From: Odontocerum albicorne
Taxonomy: Eukaryota > Arthropoda > Insecta > Trichoptera > Odontoceridae
NCBI GenBank assembly: GCA_949825065.1
Contig: OX463842.1
Span: forward strand, 1,681,501 to 1,745,500
Direction of reading: 5' to 3'
DNA length: 64,000 nt
Below are positions 34,160-45,660 of the stretch, piece by piece. The position numbers and the translations under genes were made by a program. Position 1 is the first letter of the stretch. The number at the start of each line of letters is the position of its first letter. A model generated the notes under the pieces. The model searched no databases. It saw nothing but the letters and a program-made list of their open reading frames with translations, and had not been told where the DNA came from.

Positions 34160-34675
34160 AAACATATGATGTATGAAAAATTGGACCGTATCAAAATGTT
34201 CTAAGGTGGTGATAATCTACAGCATTTTGGTGCCAACTTTGATACATAGAAGTGAAACGTAGACGTGGAAAAATATTAATTGTAGCTGAATAAATGCTAT
34301 AAAAATGCGTAAATTGAGAAAAATACGAAATGACGCGATAAATATGAACTTAAGGATGATGTGTTGAGTAAGATGAAGAAATGCAATCTGAAATGGTTTG
34401 AACATGTGGAACGAACGCACGAAGAAAGACTTACAAGACAAATATACAGTGCAAATGTGAGTGGAAGACGTGAGACAGAAATATCAAGAAAATTATGGTT
34501 GGATCAAGTTAATGATATTTTGAAATAAGGAAACGTCGAAATAGACAAATAACTTGTCGGGGTTGTATGAGAAGGCGTATGGATGTGGAAGAAGTGAATA
34601 ATGTGTACTGTAGTTAGAAATTATGGCACTCTTTCCTCTCTGCCTACTACGACAGGAAAATATAATGAGGGTTTA
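34160..34675 (+). mobile_element. LINE family D 3' end
   Basis: Broken frames read LSKMKKCNLKWFEHVER, then EERLTRQIYSANVSGR, RKLWLDQVNDIL and RGCMRRRMDVEE, ending in PLCLLRQ-like residues before the UTR. Same block order as 20140-20775. Pseudogene. Confidence 0.75.
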
Positions 34676-34739
34676 CAAATGATATATGTATCTTATCTCT
34701 ACGAGTATTTATGATATGGCATCGTGTTTTGGATGGTCC

Positions 34740-35090
34740 TTTAGTTATTTAGTTATTATGCTGTACTTCACGCCTCCGTAAAGGTCGAATTGAATTATCC
34801 TCTGGAATGATATGTGAGCTCTGGAGAAGTAATGGGTGCAACTGGGCTCATGCATATCTGATGCGAGGACTCCGCCCGGAGCACTCCGGTGGGCTCGTAG
34901 AAGATAACTCTCGAATGGCACTCCAGTTTATAACTTCATTTGCTCTGACGGGATGCAGGTTTCTGGAGTTGTATATGACATGGAGCACGGGTTTTAACAG
35001 CTTCATCGTTTATCTGGAACGCCGCGACTTGCAATTATTTGTGTCCTCCCACTTTTCATTAATCTGAGAACATACTTACCAAATATCAGA
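34740..35090 (+). other. GC-richer segment with an unassigned 86-codon ORF (34807-35067)
   Basis: The frame begins MICELWRSNGCNWAHAYLMR and stops at TGA 35065. GC is clearly above that of its surroundings. No domain recognised. It could be part of an LTR, a decayed transposon or an exon; no splice sites or partners were found. Confidence 0.25.
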
Positions 35091-35199
35091 TCACTTCAAG
35101 TCATTTTAATCTTTCACCCAAATATCGAATTTACTTCTCATTTGACCTTTTTTGATAACCATGTCTTTAGATTTTGCAATATTTATTCTCATTTCACGT

Positions 35200-35765
35200 T
35201 CAATTCACTATTCAAACGACGTGGTTAATTTTCATTATTCGCTAACAATACCTGTCATCAGCATAAAACAGTTCACATACATTCTCGTGGTTCATTTTCA
35301 TCCTTCGCTAACACTACATGTCATCAGCATAAAACAGATCACATACATTCTGGTGGTTCATTTTCATTATTCGCTAACACTTCATGTCCTCAGCATAAAA
35401 CAGTTCATATACATTGTCGTGGTTCATTTTCATTCATCGCTAACACTACATGTCATCAGTATAAAACAGTTGAAATACATTCTCATGGTTCATTTTCATT
35501 CTTCGCTAACGCTACACGTCATCAGCATAAAACAGTTCACATACTATACATTCTCGTGGTTCATTTTCATTATTCGCTAACACTACATGTCATCAGGATA
35601 AAACAGTTGAAATACATTCTCATGGTTCAATTTCATTCTTCGCTAACGCTACACGTCATCAGCATAAAACAGTTCACACACATTCTCGTGGTTCATTTTC
35701 ATTATTCGCTAACACTACATGTCCTCAGCATAAAACAGTCTACACACATTCTCATGTGACATTTT
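35200..35765. repeat. 66-bp minisatellite, about 8 copies
   Basis: Unit containing 'gtcatcagcataaaacagtt' and ttcattttcattattcgct. The length is a multiple of three, which explains the long spurious frames at 35152-35580 and 35556-35759. Two sub-variants alternate: ttcacatacattctcgtg and ttgaaatacattctcatg. Confidence 0.95.
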
Positions 35766-35929
35766 TATGCCACACGTTATTTTAATTTCCTAATTGATCT
35801 AAATTAATGTATAAAAGTTTCTAATTGAAAAGCACACATGTATGTAATTTTTATTTGTGATGTACTTAAACCATATTTTTTCGCGTTTTGTGCAGAATAC
35901 CTCTATAGTATATTTTTACATGATTACGG

Positions 35930-36010
35930 CCTTAATGCCCTAGTTGGTAAGACGCCTGTCTCCCAATCCGGGATGGTGGGTTCGATTCCCCTTGAAACTT
36001 GTTGATTAAT
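35930..36010 (+). mobile_element. SINE head
   Basis: 'cctagttggtaagacgcctg' (A-box region) and 'ggttcgattccc' (a canonical B-box). The tail is missing; the copy ends in an A/T-rich stretch. Confidence 0.7.
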
Positions 36011-36470
36011 TAAAAAAAATAATTAATATTTCGTTTGACGTAGTTTATATTTATTTCTCAGTAAATAATGGCCAGTTTTGCATAGTATTCCGGTTTACAT
36101 TAGAAAATTTATAATTTATTCATTTATATAGTGTCACTTAAGACAAATTAACTGGCGGTGGACATACATAAGAGCGTGGCCGAAAGATGATACTGTGTTC
36201 TTCCTCAGTAATTAACCTTCGAGCTTAGATTTATCGAATTAGGTCATTAACTCGCAGTTCGTCATTGCACTTGTTAGCAATACTACCTCACGTGAAGATG
36301 CAATAACACTCCCACACGCACGCGATGTATACGAATTCTTATTTCGCATGGTATCCTTCAACACAGTCAAATTGGTTATTCAGGAAATATTGAAGAGGGT
36401 GGAAGGAAGACAATATAATGTTTGTAATTTGTTTTTATCAAACACTGTCTTTTTTTTTTTGACGGTATAA

Positions 36471-36508
36471 CCCTACCGGTTTCAAGGCTTTCACCTCATC
36501 TTCAGGGG
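36471..36508 (-). ncRNA. Hammerhead-ribozyme-like core (candidate)
   Basis: On the minus strand ctgaaga, then a 4-bp stem with GAAA loop (aggtgaaagcct), then gaaac and accggt, followed by A. CUGANGA ... GAAA matches the conserved hammerhead core; the palindromic ACCGGU would give the very short stem III of retroelement ribozymes that work as dimers, and ccc/ggg could start stem I. There is an extra UG next to stem II. Similar DNA lies at 55588-55630. Activity is untested. Confidence 0.35.
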
Positions 36509-36529
36509 AGCACAAATAATTAAATTACA

Positions 36530-37200
36530 TTGTCTTTAAACTTCTACAACGTTAATGCCCTAACTATAAACAACAATATAATTTTTGATCCTTCGGTTTA
36601 AAAATCACTGGAGTTGGCACAAAACTCCTGGCTCTTCACTGCACGTATTGGCATCGATACCGCACGTGAAGAGGTAACAGCACGCGAACACGTACTTGGC
36701 GCGTGCGAATATTGTTACCAAAAAGGGCCACTTTTTGGGTACTACTACGTCTCTGCAGCCCGATCACGAAGGTACTCGAGTATCGTCAAGGTGTACATGA
36801 ATATTGTTTCCAGATAAAGAATTTTACCAAACTGGGACTTTTAAGGTTAGCACTGGAAATCGAACCCTAAATCCTTGGGAAGAAATCAAGTATCTTAGCA
36901 ACTACGGGGGTCATTTCAATTTAAGTTTTGTTGGATTTTTTGTCGGGATTCGAATCCGTAACCTCCGGATGGACGTGAAATGTTATCAAAATAATCTATA
37001 ACAATATTTGTTTCTTGCCAGTTTTATTCAATTAATCAGAGGCTTTCATTCAAAAGTTACGAAGCATTTTAAGGCTTATTTTACACACCTTAGGGGCATA
37101 CTCGTTGCACAACGTCTAACACTGTAAGACCACTGCGCCGCCCACTCGCGGGATAATTTATATGTGCGCTGTTAATGTAAATGAAATTTGCCAGTTCGAG
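36530..37200. other. Unassigned DNA with tRNA-like B-box traces
   Basis: Minus strand 'ggttacggattcgaatcccg' near 36960 resembles a B-box and so a SINE head. The GC-richer stretch at 36610-36790 has a 67-codon frame of no recognised family. Confidence 0.3.
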
Positions 37201-38450
37201 CCGTTCGGACATTTTAATCAACGCAACTCGACCGCACCTCCACATACGTCCTACCAGCAAATTGATTCAATATCAAATATAAATTCTAAAGATAGGATTA
37301 AAAACATCAATCATGTTTGTTTTATTACACGGTAAAAACGTCGTTTCTATTTAATTGAATGATTCGAATCTCAATTGGGTTGATATTGATGCAAAGAAAA
37401 AAGAAGTTTGTGGCAGGCATGTTCATATTTAAATTTGTATTTAAAATTTAAATCTGCCTCAGGACATTTTTTGACAGACAATTGGTGAAATATGTAAGTA
37501 TTAAACAATTTTAATTGAACAACTTTTTGACAACTTTATTACGACCTCTCGCGAAAGTGTGCTGAATTAGTTTGAGAAAATTTACCTGTGTAAATTATGT
37601 TTTTTCATAATAGTGTAGGGTACCTACGTCCCTAAATAAATTGTCAAACATACAGGGTCAACGACCGATGAATCAACCTCTGGACATCTACAATTGTCAC
37701 ATACCAGAAACGTCAACACAGTGTACATGCAAATATTATTTACGCTGCATTCCACGGTAGAGGGAGAGCGCATCGCTTTGTCTCGCCGTTTCGGCAAATA
37801 AATATCCTACCCGCTATACTAGGGCACGCGCAGGAGTGAGACAAAGTAAATATCGCGGGCGCATTCACGCACAACTATAAAATACCTACTTGTAGACAAA
37901 TAAACATTATTATTCACTCGACCATTCATTGATTATTTACTCTCACTTTTATCCGCATTCCTGAGTTTTGTATTTATTTTAAATACAAGACATATCAAAA
38001 TCATCACGACATATCAAGTTAAGCATCTCGCTACAATAGCAACAAATTGCTAGATTTGATAATACGGATATGGAGGTTGTTGTCAGATTTGTCAGTTATG
38101 AGGGTTTTTTTTTTAATGTTTAAAGCAAATTGTGATCTCATAAATTTTGGTTATTTGGGCATTCCTGCACTGTGCACAATAATCCCTTATAATATTAGTA
38201 TGTTTTTTTATTTGACAGTGTATTTTTCGTCATTTTAAAGTGTTAATTTTGCAATAAACTTCGCCGTTGCTGGTCCCAGCCCCGGATGAGAAAGGAGGAG
38301 GGGTTATGGACCAGGTTACTCAAAGAGGTTTATATAAAATATAGGTGAAAATCTCAAACTGAATGCCAGGACTTTTTTTTCAAGTTTATTAGAAAACAAA
38401 TTTATTTCGTACATTATAAAGATTAAACATAACTTTACCTAGACCAATGA
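37201..38450. other. Intergenic DNA, no gene seen
   Basis: 1.25 kb; a GC-richer patch at 37740-37870 shows no frame worth naming. Confidence 0.5.
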
Positions 38451-38454
38451 AGTT

Positions 38455-38645
38455 TTCATAGATAGTTATACATAAGACATATTTCGTAGATAGACATAAG
38501 ACATATTTCATAGATAGTCATCAGACATCTTTCGTAGACAGACATAAGACATTTTTCATAGATAGACATAAGACATCTTTCGTAGATAGACATAAGACAT
38601 ATTTCATAGATAGACAAAAGACGTCTTTCATAGATCACACTTTGA
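38455..38645. repeat. 24-bp minisatellite, about 8 copies
   Basis: Unit 'agacataagacatatttcat' plus agat, with ttcgtag or ttcatag variants. A minus-strand frame repeats MSIYERCL only because the unit is 24 bp. Confidence 0.93.
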
Positions 38646-38674
38646 CATGATATATATATCTCTCTCTCTCTCTC

Positions 38675-39150
38675 CCTGGCTCCATCCCAACTCATTATCT
38701 GCGAAGACTGTTGAGGTCAGCTCTCCTCGTCCTCAGGTTGTATGCTCTTCTGTCTCGGACTACGCCCCCAGGCCGTGCCTCTGCATCAGGTTATCTTTTT
38801 GCACCACCCATGAATTCTTTGGTCTTCCTCTGGTTGTTATTCGAGGAAGATCCATAGAGATTGCCTGGTTCACAATGTGATCCAGTGCTCTGCGTCCAAC
38901 GTGGCCATACCATCTCAATCGCCTCTTCTTCATCTTGCTGTTGATGTATGTTACACCCAAGCTTCCACGAATGCGTGGGCTTCTTATTTTGTCTCTTAGG
39001 GACACACCTGCTGACCATCTTAGCATGCACATTTCAGCAGTTTCTAGTTGCTTAGAGTAAGAGTTATACATCGTCCAGCATTCGGAGCCATAGAGGAGTG
39101 CGGGTCTGACAATCGTTTGGTATACTTTTCCTTTTAATTTTACACTTCGA
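38675..39150 (-). mobile_element. LINE family A (RTE-like) 3' end
   Basis: The minus frame 39071-38760 reads MYNSYSKQLETAEMCMLRWS, then GVTYINSKMKKRRLRWYGHV and GRPKNSW. It extends at the 5' side to about 39150 (a KLKGKVYQTIVRPALLYGSE block). A short (tc)n run follows the 3' end at 38660-38675. Same family as 10180 and 59085. Confidence 0.87.
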
Positions 39151-39189
39151 CATGATATAATAAAATAAATATAAATCGAGACACTAATA

Positions 39190-39400
39190 AAGATTCAGAA
39201 AACATTTAGAAGAGAGAAAACATTAAGTAGATTTAGTAGAGAGAAAACATTTAGTAGAGAGAAAACATATAATAGAGATAAAACATTTAGTAGAGATAAA
39301 ACATTCAGTATAGAGAAAACATTAAGTAGAGAGAAAACATTAAGTAGAGAGAAAACATTTAGCAGAGAGAAAACATTTAGTAGAAAGAAAACATTTGTAT
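39190..39400. repeat. 18-bp tandem repeat, about 11 copies
   Basis: Unit acatttagtagagagaaa with small variants (gagata, aagtag). Confidence 0.92.
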
Positions 39401-39479
39401 ACTCTAAATATTTTGTTATAATTTGATCAAAACTACATAATTGTTTAAAAAAATTACCGTTTCACCAACTATATGTTGT

Positions 39480-40545
39480 AAAAAAGTGAAACGTAGATGT
39501 TGTAAAATGTATGAACTGAAAATAAATATGGAATGATAATGTATAACGGAATACGAAATAAAATGATGAAAATGAATGCCGATGAATGTGAACTTAAAGC
39601 TGACGTATGATGAAGACGAATTATCTGAGAATGTTTGGACATGTTGAGCAAATTAATGAAGAAACAATAAGAAAATTGATATTATTCCAGCCGCTATGCC
39701 TGTTAGAAGGGCCTTAACTCTTTTGAATATTGATATATTTCATATCACATTACCAAAAGCCAAAGAAATGTTTCTTCTAAGATTGGGGGCGTTAGAAAGC
39801 ACTCATCAACGTTTTTAAGTGACTTTGAATATATGTGTGAATGTATATGTGTATATATGTATACATATATATAATTTTTTAAGTGAAACTTCTATAGGCG
39901 CGGTAGGGCTAATTAGCCTGAACGTCACGAAAAGTGAAACGCTTTATCTCTATTTTGAGTGAAGGTATGAAAATAAAATTAAATAAAGTTAAATAAAATA
40001 AAATTAAAAATTCTATTAAATTAAATTAAATAAATGAAATAAAATTAAATTAAAATCAAAAATAATATAATAAATTAAATTATTTAAATAAAAATAAAAT
40101 AAAATGAAATAAAATAAAATTAAAATTAAAATTAAAAATAAAATAAAAAACTAAATTATTTAAATAAAAATAAAATAAAATTCATTAAAATTAATTTAAA
40201 TGAAATTAAATTAAATGCATCAAATCAACTTTTCCTAGGAGCTAAGAAGTTTCACTTCTACCACGCGAGAGTCTCACGCATCAGTTTTTTTTTTAATGTT
40301 AACAATTTTTGTATTTTTCAATGTGATTGGGCTAAGCCTGTATTGGGAAAATAAATAATAAATAAACGGTCCAAAAGTACGGTAAGTATGGTCGAGTTAA
40401 GTATTTTGAAAGGAAATGTAAAAAGTCCATAGGAATCGTAGGAGCTGTAGAAAAAGATTTATAGTTGAAAAAGAGACGTAATATATGTATCGTGTCTGGC
40501 GCCCTTTCTCTTCTACCTACCCCCACAGGGAGACGGTGCGGCGGA
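39480..40545 (+). mobile_element. LINE family D copy split by a 680-bp insert
   Basis: 39480-39685 carries the upstream part (decayed MFGHVEQINEETIRKL-like at 39625-39680), and 40375-40545 the downstream part (KYGRVKYFERKCKKSIGIVG-like, then CRALSLLPTPTG-like). The two parts are consecutive in other family D copies. The insert is described separately. Confidence 0.65.
39686..40372. mobile_element. Unclassified insert with AT-rich simple-repeat core
   Basis: Sits inside a family D LINE. Begins near ttattccagccgctatgcct. It has a tg/ta run at 39830-39870 and a 260-bp (aaaataaaatt)-like array at 39960-40215. Near each side of the array is 'aagtgaaacttctatagg' or its rough inverse (40245-40270). 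It ends 'gggctaagcctgtattggga' followed by aaataaataataaata, like a retroposon tail. Not identified. Confidence 0.45.
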
Positions 40546-40597
40546 ATATCGAGCTGGAGATAATCTTTATTATACGTAAAGCATTTTATATAGTTAA

Positions 40598-41252
40598 CCC
40601 TTCCTTCCCTGTGATGTGTAACTAGTACACATTGCTTCTAAAAAACTTTGATATCTCTATACATGTAATACATACTGGCTTCAGATTTTAGGTATTCCTC
40701 CGTAATACATTTACGCATTGAATGAAAAATAAATTTAAATAATAATTAGCATTTATCGGCCACATCACAGATATTTTGTGAAAATCGGGAATAAATTCAC
40801 CAATACAACAAACATGTGCCAGTGTGTGACGTTGGTATATTCATTCTAAAAAACCGCTATGGGTGAGAAAGCGACGCTACTCACGTTTCACTCTCACTTT
40901 ATTTCGGTATATGGGAATGCAAAAAATAGAATCTCAGTTCGCAATTGTGTTTCTTCATTCGAGGTATAACAAACGCAATGGTAGTCCATCTCAGTCTCAG
41001 TAGCTCTGGGGCATCCATTTGAGGTGGTCTCTTCGCCCGTTTTGTGAACGTCGGCCGATGTTTTTTTATATGTTTTCAGCAATTCAATTTCAATTTTTAT
41101 CACTTTTGACTTCAAATTTAATTAATTTAAGCGATTGGCTATGAATATTCTTATTTTTTCAATTTTAAATCGCTAATTTTTACATGTGTATTGATGTGTA
41201 TTGAATACACAGCACCGAAACGGGCGGATTTTTTAGCACAGGAAGGGAACGG
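40598..41252 (-). mobile_element. piggyBac-like TTAA MITE, copy 4 (655 bp)
   Basis: TTAA at 40594-40597 and 41253-41256 with the family's inverted ends. Reads as the complement of 20873-21476, about 50 bp longer, with an additional stretch around 40930-41000. Non-coding; the 73-codon minus frame inside is spurious. Confidence 0.9.
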
Positions 41253-41256
41253 TTAA

Positions 41257-41945
41257 TATAAAATATTGTAATTTTAATTGATTGCGAATAAAGGCCCCGT
41301 TGAATGAGCACAACCAAAACGGTAGCTTGAAGTTAATTGAGCCTTGCAGCGAAACACACGGAGTCATTTGATTTCTCCTTGATAATATTATTATGGTTAG
41401 ACACGAATATGTAGGAGCACCATAAACAAACAGCGCTACGATCGCCGCCCTTCTGCATTCCTGATCTCCATTCCACTACTCTATGGGCATCGCGCGTCCC
41501 GCTCACTAAGCGCTAATAAAATTTTATCGCTTGCACATTACCATCGACCCGCGCCACACTACACAAAGTACGCAATAAATATATCGGCGCACACTCCCAT
41601 CGGCCAGCCCTACGCGGAATACAAATGACCGTCCATTACGATGGGATGGTACGCTAATTATTAAACCTTACAACTGAGCTTCCAACTTGACTCCTTGAAC
41701 TCGATGAAAAAAATAAACAGGCATTAACATTCTTTAAGGTTTATTTTTATGGCAAATAAATGTATGAATTTTAGTATTTCAAGAGAATGAAAGTTCGGTG
41801 ATCAAAATGCTATGTTGATAATAAGCAATGTAAATATACAAACGAAACTTGGACGTGTCAATAAAGTAATTCAAATCGGATAAGGTGGGGGAAATAAGGG
41901 TGTTGTGTAAAATGGGTGAACCTAGATATATCTCTAACTAATGTA
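41257..41945. other. Intergenic DNA with GC-richer patch
   Basis: 41290-41650 is noticeably GC-richer than its surroundings, but no ORF, RNA or repeat was recognised. Confidence 0.4.
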
Positions 41946-41949
41946 GTAT

Positions 41950-42465
41950 AACAGAATCTTCTTCTTCAGTTTCAATCCTGGGGATTGGTTAGCAGCAAAG
42001 CCTTGCATCTCCTCCTCCACTCCGCTCGGTCCTCATCAATCCTCTTGAGCTCTGTATAGGAGGTGCAGTCCATATCGTGGCATATTTACTCCAGATACTC
42101 TCGGCGAGGACGCCCTCTGCCAATCGATCCCTCAATCATTCCCTCCAGTATATTGTGCAGGAGATTTTCATGTCGCAGCATATAACCCATCCATTCTGCA
42201 CGCCTTTCCAATATGGTATTTGACAGGTGCCTGGTTTCTTCGATCCTGCTGAGAGCCTCGTAATTTGTAATGTGGTCTTTCCAGGAAATCCTTAGGATTC
42301 GTCTATAGGTCCACATCTCGAAGACCTCCAATCTTTTTCAATCTCTTTCGCCTATGCACCATGTTTCGCACCCATGCATAAAAATTATCCACACATGTGT
42401 TTTGACCTTGCGGAGCTTTAGGTCCATGTTGTTGGATTCGAAAATCTTTGATTTCTTATTTAAGG
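41950..42465 (-). mobile_element. LINE family B (RTE-like) 3' end
   Basis: The minus frame 42331-42086 reads MEVFEMWTYRRILRISWKDH, then RAEWMGYMLRHENLLHNILE and GRGRPRREYLE. It matches 12250-12712 and has the same 3' end (caggattgaaactgaagaag). A separate frame upstream (VWIIFMHGCETWC) is broken from it. Confidence 0.87.
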
Positions 42466-42639
42466 TGTCAGAATAAGGATCGAGAAAATTTGGAGAGAAT
42501 TTAGGTTAAAAAATATGAAGAAAGGAGCATTGAGATGTGCAAGAAGTTTCGACATGAAAAGTATGACATGGGTGAATTAATTAAATTCGGAAATATGGTA
42601 AAGCTTTTATACAAAGAAAGTATGCTTGATGGGGTATAT

Positions 42640-42715
42640 GAACGTGGCAGAAGATGTGTCAGATATAATGAAGAAAATGTGTCAGATATAATGAAGAAGA
42701 TGTGTCAGATATATA
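42640..42715. repeat. 24-bp tandem repeat, 3 copies
   Basis: Unit 'gatgtgtcagatataatgaa' plus gaa(g/a). Confidence 0.85.
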
Positions 42716-42809
42716 ATAATGAAACGGAGGCCTTTTTCTTTTTTAAGCCCAATAGTGTGAAGATTAAGATGATGATAATCAACTTCAAGTTATTCATCTA
42801 TTGTATTTC

Positions 42810-43020
42810 ACTTGTATTGTATTACATTTTCGTTGTTTACAGTACACCCTGACTAGTTTATTGCCATGTGGCAATCTCTCCCAAACAACCAGAAATATGT
42901 TCAAGAGGCCTTAAGTGAAAATCATACTTGAATATATTTTTTTAAATCTGGATTCAGTGGGATTTAAACCCACAACATCCGGGTTGGATGACTCCCCTTT
43001 CAACCTAGGGCACGGTACAT
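42810..43020 (-). mobile_element. SINE, near full length (minus strand)
   Basis: Tail complement (ttgccatgtggcaatctctc) at 42860, body 'cttaagtgaaaatcatactt', B-box region 'gggatttaaacccacaacat', A-box region at about 43000-43015. It serves as the reference showing the undisturbed body for the split SINE at 13985-14665. Confidence 0.75.
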
Positions 43021-43455
43021 GTTGTATGTAAAAAATAGATCGAAAAAAAACCGTTCCTTACCCAAATGAGCCAGATTTGGCAAGAATGTAAATTGAGAAG
43101 CACGAATATTCGAATATAATGATAATAGAATATCAAGATGTATGGAGGAAGTGAAAGTAGTATGACTAGATAGAATAGTGTGAGAATCTGTTCTCTCTAC
43201 CTATCCCGAAATTTATATTTTACATAATTGAAAACTTTCATACAAGCATGTTCATTAGTCGAGTTCATCGTTTCAAAGAAATATGTGCGAGTACGTAGTA
43301 AGGATCAAGAGTGTTCTACTTAAACAAGTTAGACAGCTTATGGATTGATACCACGCCCAACGCATTGTCAAGCGATGTCATAGTTTAAAATTTGACACAT
43401 CTTCCCTTATTAGTATGATAATTAGAACCGATAGAAAACGTAACGAAATTTTTTA
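43021..43455. other. Intergenic DNA with a possible LINE D scrap
   Basis: 43130-43215 resembles a family D 3' end (...tgtgagaatctgttctctct, acctatcccg). The rest is unassigned. Confidence 0.35.
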
Positions 43456-43459
43456 AATA

Positions 43460-44025
43460 ATTCGCTATTATCCTAGTGGAAGACCTCGAGCCGGAAACCG
43501 AAGTCAAGTGCAGAATTAAATCGTCTCTAAACTTGAAACTTCGACAACGGTTTGTCAAATGCTTCGACTTCAAATGCTACGTTTGGTCAGTGTTATTATA
43601 TGGAGTGGAAGCATGGACCCTCAAAGTTGGTATTATGAACCGGCTGGAATCATTCGAAATGTAGATATACCGGAGAATGCTACGGATACCCTGGACGGAT
43701 ATGGTCAGCAACACAAGGGTTCTTCAAAGAGTCAAAGTTGATAGAGAGTTGGTCACTAATATTAAAATCCGAAAGGTGTCCTATTTAGGTAATGTATAAT
43801 ACTTAGAGGAGAAAAATACAGATTACTGCACCTGATCATACAAGGTAAAATAGAGGGTCGAAGAGGTGTTGGCAGGAGGCAAATCTCCTGGCTCTACAAT
43901 ATACGTGATTGGATTGGTATAAGGAACGTTGGGATATTTTCGGGTTGCCGGGGACAAAAATGCTTACTCTCAAGTGATATTAAACGTTGAAGGGACCTGA
44001 CATGACACTGAGAAGAAGAAGAATG
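43460..44025 (+). mobile_element. LINE family C (RTE-like) 3' end
   Basis: Frames read EDLEPETEVKCRIKSSLNLK, then CYVWSVLLYGVEAWTLKVG and NRLESFEM, followed after a stop by RRMLRIPWTDMVSNTRVLQR-like residues and KVSYLG. It ends in the UTR with gttgaagggacctgacatga and (gaa)n. Stops show it is dead. Confidence 0.85.
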
Positions 44026-44029
44026 TATA

Positions 44030-44080
44030 ACATTTAAAAAAATGGAGTCGTATACAATACAACAACGCGTTCAAATTGTT
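44030..44080 (+). mobile_element. M2 MITE scrap
   Basis: About 50 bp equal to the M2 start region (atggagtcgtatacaata, then caacaacgcgttcaaattgt). It is cut directly into the 35-bp array. Confidence 0.8.
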
Positions 44081-44335
44081 GAATGATGCTTACTCTCAGG
44101 TGCTTCTCAGGTGTTGAATGATGCTTACTCTCAGGTGCTTCTCAGGTGCTGAATGATGCTTACTCTCAGGTGCTTCTCAGGTGTTGAATGATGCTTACTC
44201 TCAGGTGCTTCTCAGGTGCTGAATGATGCTTACTCTCAGGTGCTTCTCAGGTGTTGAATGATGCTTACTCTCAGACAAAGATGCTTACTCTCAGGTGATA
44301 GTCAACGTTGGGGGGACCTGACTAGGAAGAAGAAG
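44079..44335. repeat. 35-bp minisatellite built from the LINE C end and the M2 junction
   Basis: About 5.5 units of 35 bp with 'gatgcttactctcaggtgct'. The actctcaggtg part matches the LINE C 3' UTR (ttactctcaagtgatatt at about 43962), and the gttgaat part matches the M2 scrap. After the array, a second LINE C tail (acgttggggggacctgac...gaagaagaag) follows at 44290-44335. Confidence 0.9.
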
Positions 44336-44339
44336 AAGT

Positions 44340-45185
44340 CATATGAATTAAAGAAGATGTCACTTATTAAGGCAGACCAGCATAACACGCACTTCAGGAA
44401 ACAATTAAGCTTATGGTAATTTCAGCAGTATTTTAATTCTCTGTTCTAAAAACTGAACTACGAATAACTACATTGATAAACAAAAGTTTGATTTTATCAC
44501 TTTTTTATATTCTTATGTCAGAAACGTTTAAATCTTACGACGGTTATATGTTAATTGATCCTTATCGAAATATTTTCGTAACAAAAAACAACTATATAAT
44601 TTTAATGTATCACGAATTCCTTTTGAAATACAATATGTGTAAAATTACTATCGATTTCTATTCCTTAATTATGAAAACGATTCCAACAAATACTTTATAT
44701 CTTCCTTCATAATCATATAAAATTAATATTATAAAAAATATATTAATTAACACCAAAATGAACTAATCATATTTTACAGTGGGGGTGCTTTGCAAAACCG
44801 ATAAGTAACTCCTATAATGGTTGTATTAAAATGTCTTTTTGAGTAATTAATTTTATTTTTTATTCCTTATGATTGTCCAGCTACGGATTAGAATCTGATA
44901 TCTCACTCATTGGCATTAGAATATGAATATTAATCGGTGCTTAACGTCGGTTATTTATTAAAATTAAATGTTTAACATGTTTCCTTGTTCAAAAGCAATC
45001 GGGTTTGATAATTATCACTTGGTCAGCAGGGACTTGATTACCGTCGTTATCAGTTTTACATTAATCCTGACGCTTTTTGTTGATATTTTAATTAATTTTA
45101 ACTGTTAACCTGATAGGAGTTATATATATTGAAAAAAAATAGCAAATACTTTTAAAAAATTTAAAAATATTATTAAATTTAGTTT
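44340..45185. other. AT-rich intergenic DNA
   Basis: About 850 bp. The 79-codon plus frame 44473-44712 has no recognisable family and sits in very AT-rich DNA. Confidence 0.5.
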
Positions 45186-45189
45186 ATTT

Positions 45190-45660
45190 TAATGAGATGC
45201 TTACATACCGCAAAAATATTACCAAGGGAAGACAATGTGTAAATAAAGAACCTTTGTAGATCTTCCAATATGTGACACATTCGGAAAAATACCGCAACAA
45301 AATTACCAAGGGAAGACGAAGTGTAAAGAAAGAATCTTTGTAGATCTTCCAATATGTAACACATTCGGAAACATACCGCAAAAAAATTACCAAGGGAAGA
45401 CGAAGTGTAAAGAGAGAACCTTTGAAGATCTTCCGACGTGTAAAACATTCGGATACATATCGAAAAAAAAATTCTAAGGCAAGACGAAGTTTAAAGAAAG
45501 AAGCTTTGTAGATCTTCCGATATGTAAAATATTCGGACACATACCGCAAAAAAATTACCAAGTGTAGACGAAGTGTAAATAATGAACGTACGCAAAAAAT
45601 TACCAATGGAAGACGAAGTTAAAGAAAGAACCGTAGTAGATCTTCCGATATATAACACAT
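45190..45660. repeat. 84-bp minisatellite, about 5 copies
   Basis: Unit containing 'ttaccaagggaagacgaagt' and 'gtagatcttccgatatgtaa', with growing divergence to the right. A multiple of three, hence the long minus frames. Confidence 0.93.

Noticed and set aside
35152..35759. 142- and 67-codon plus frames
   Set aside because: Translations of the 66-bp minisatellite.
39960..40215. Centromere- or origin-like AT satellite
   Set aside because: Irregular simple repeat inside an insertion in LINE D; no higher-order unit.
44473..44712. 79-codon plus-strand gene
   Set aside because: AT-rich frame with no family, no start context and no neighbours supporting it.
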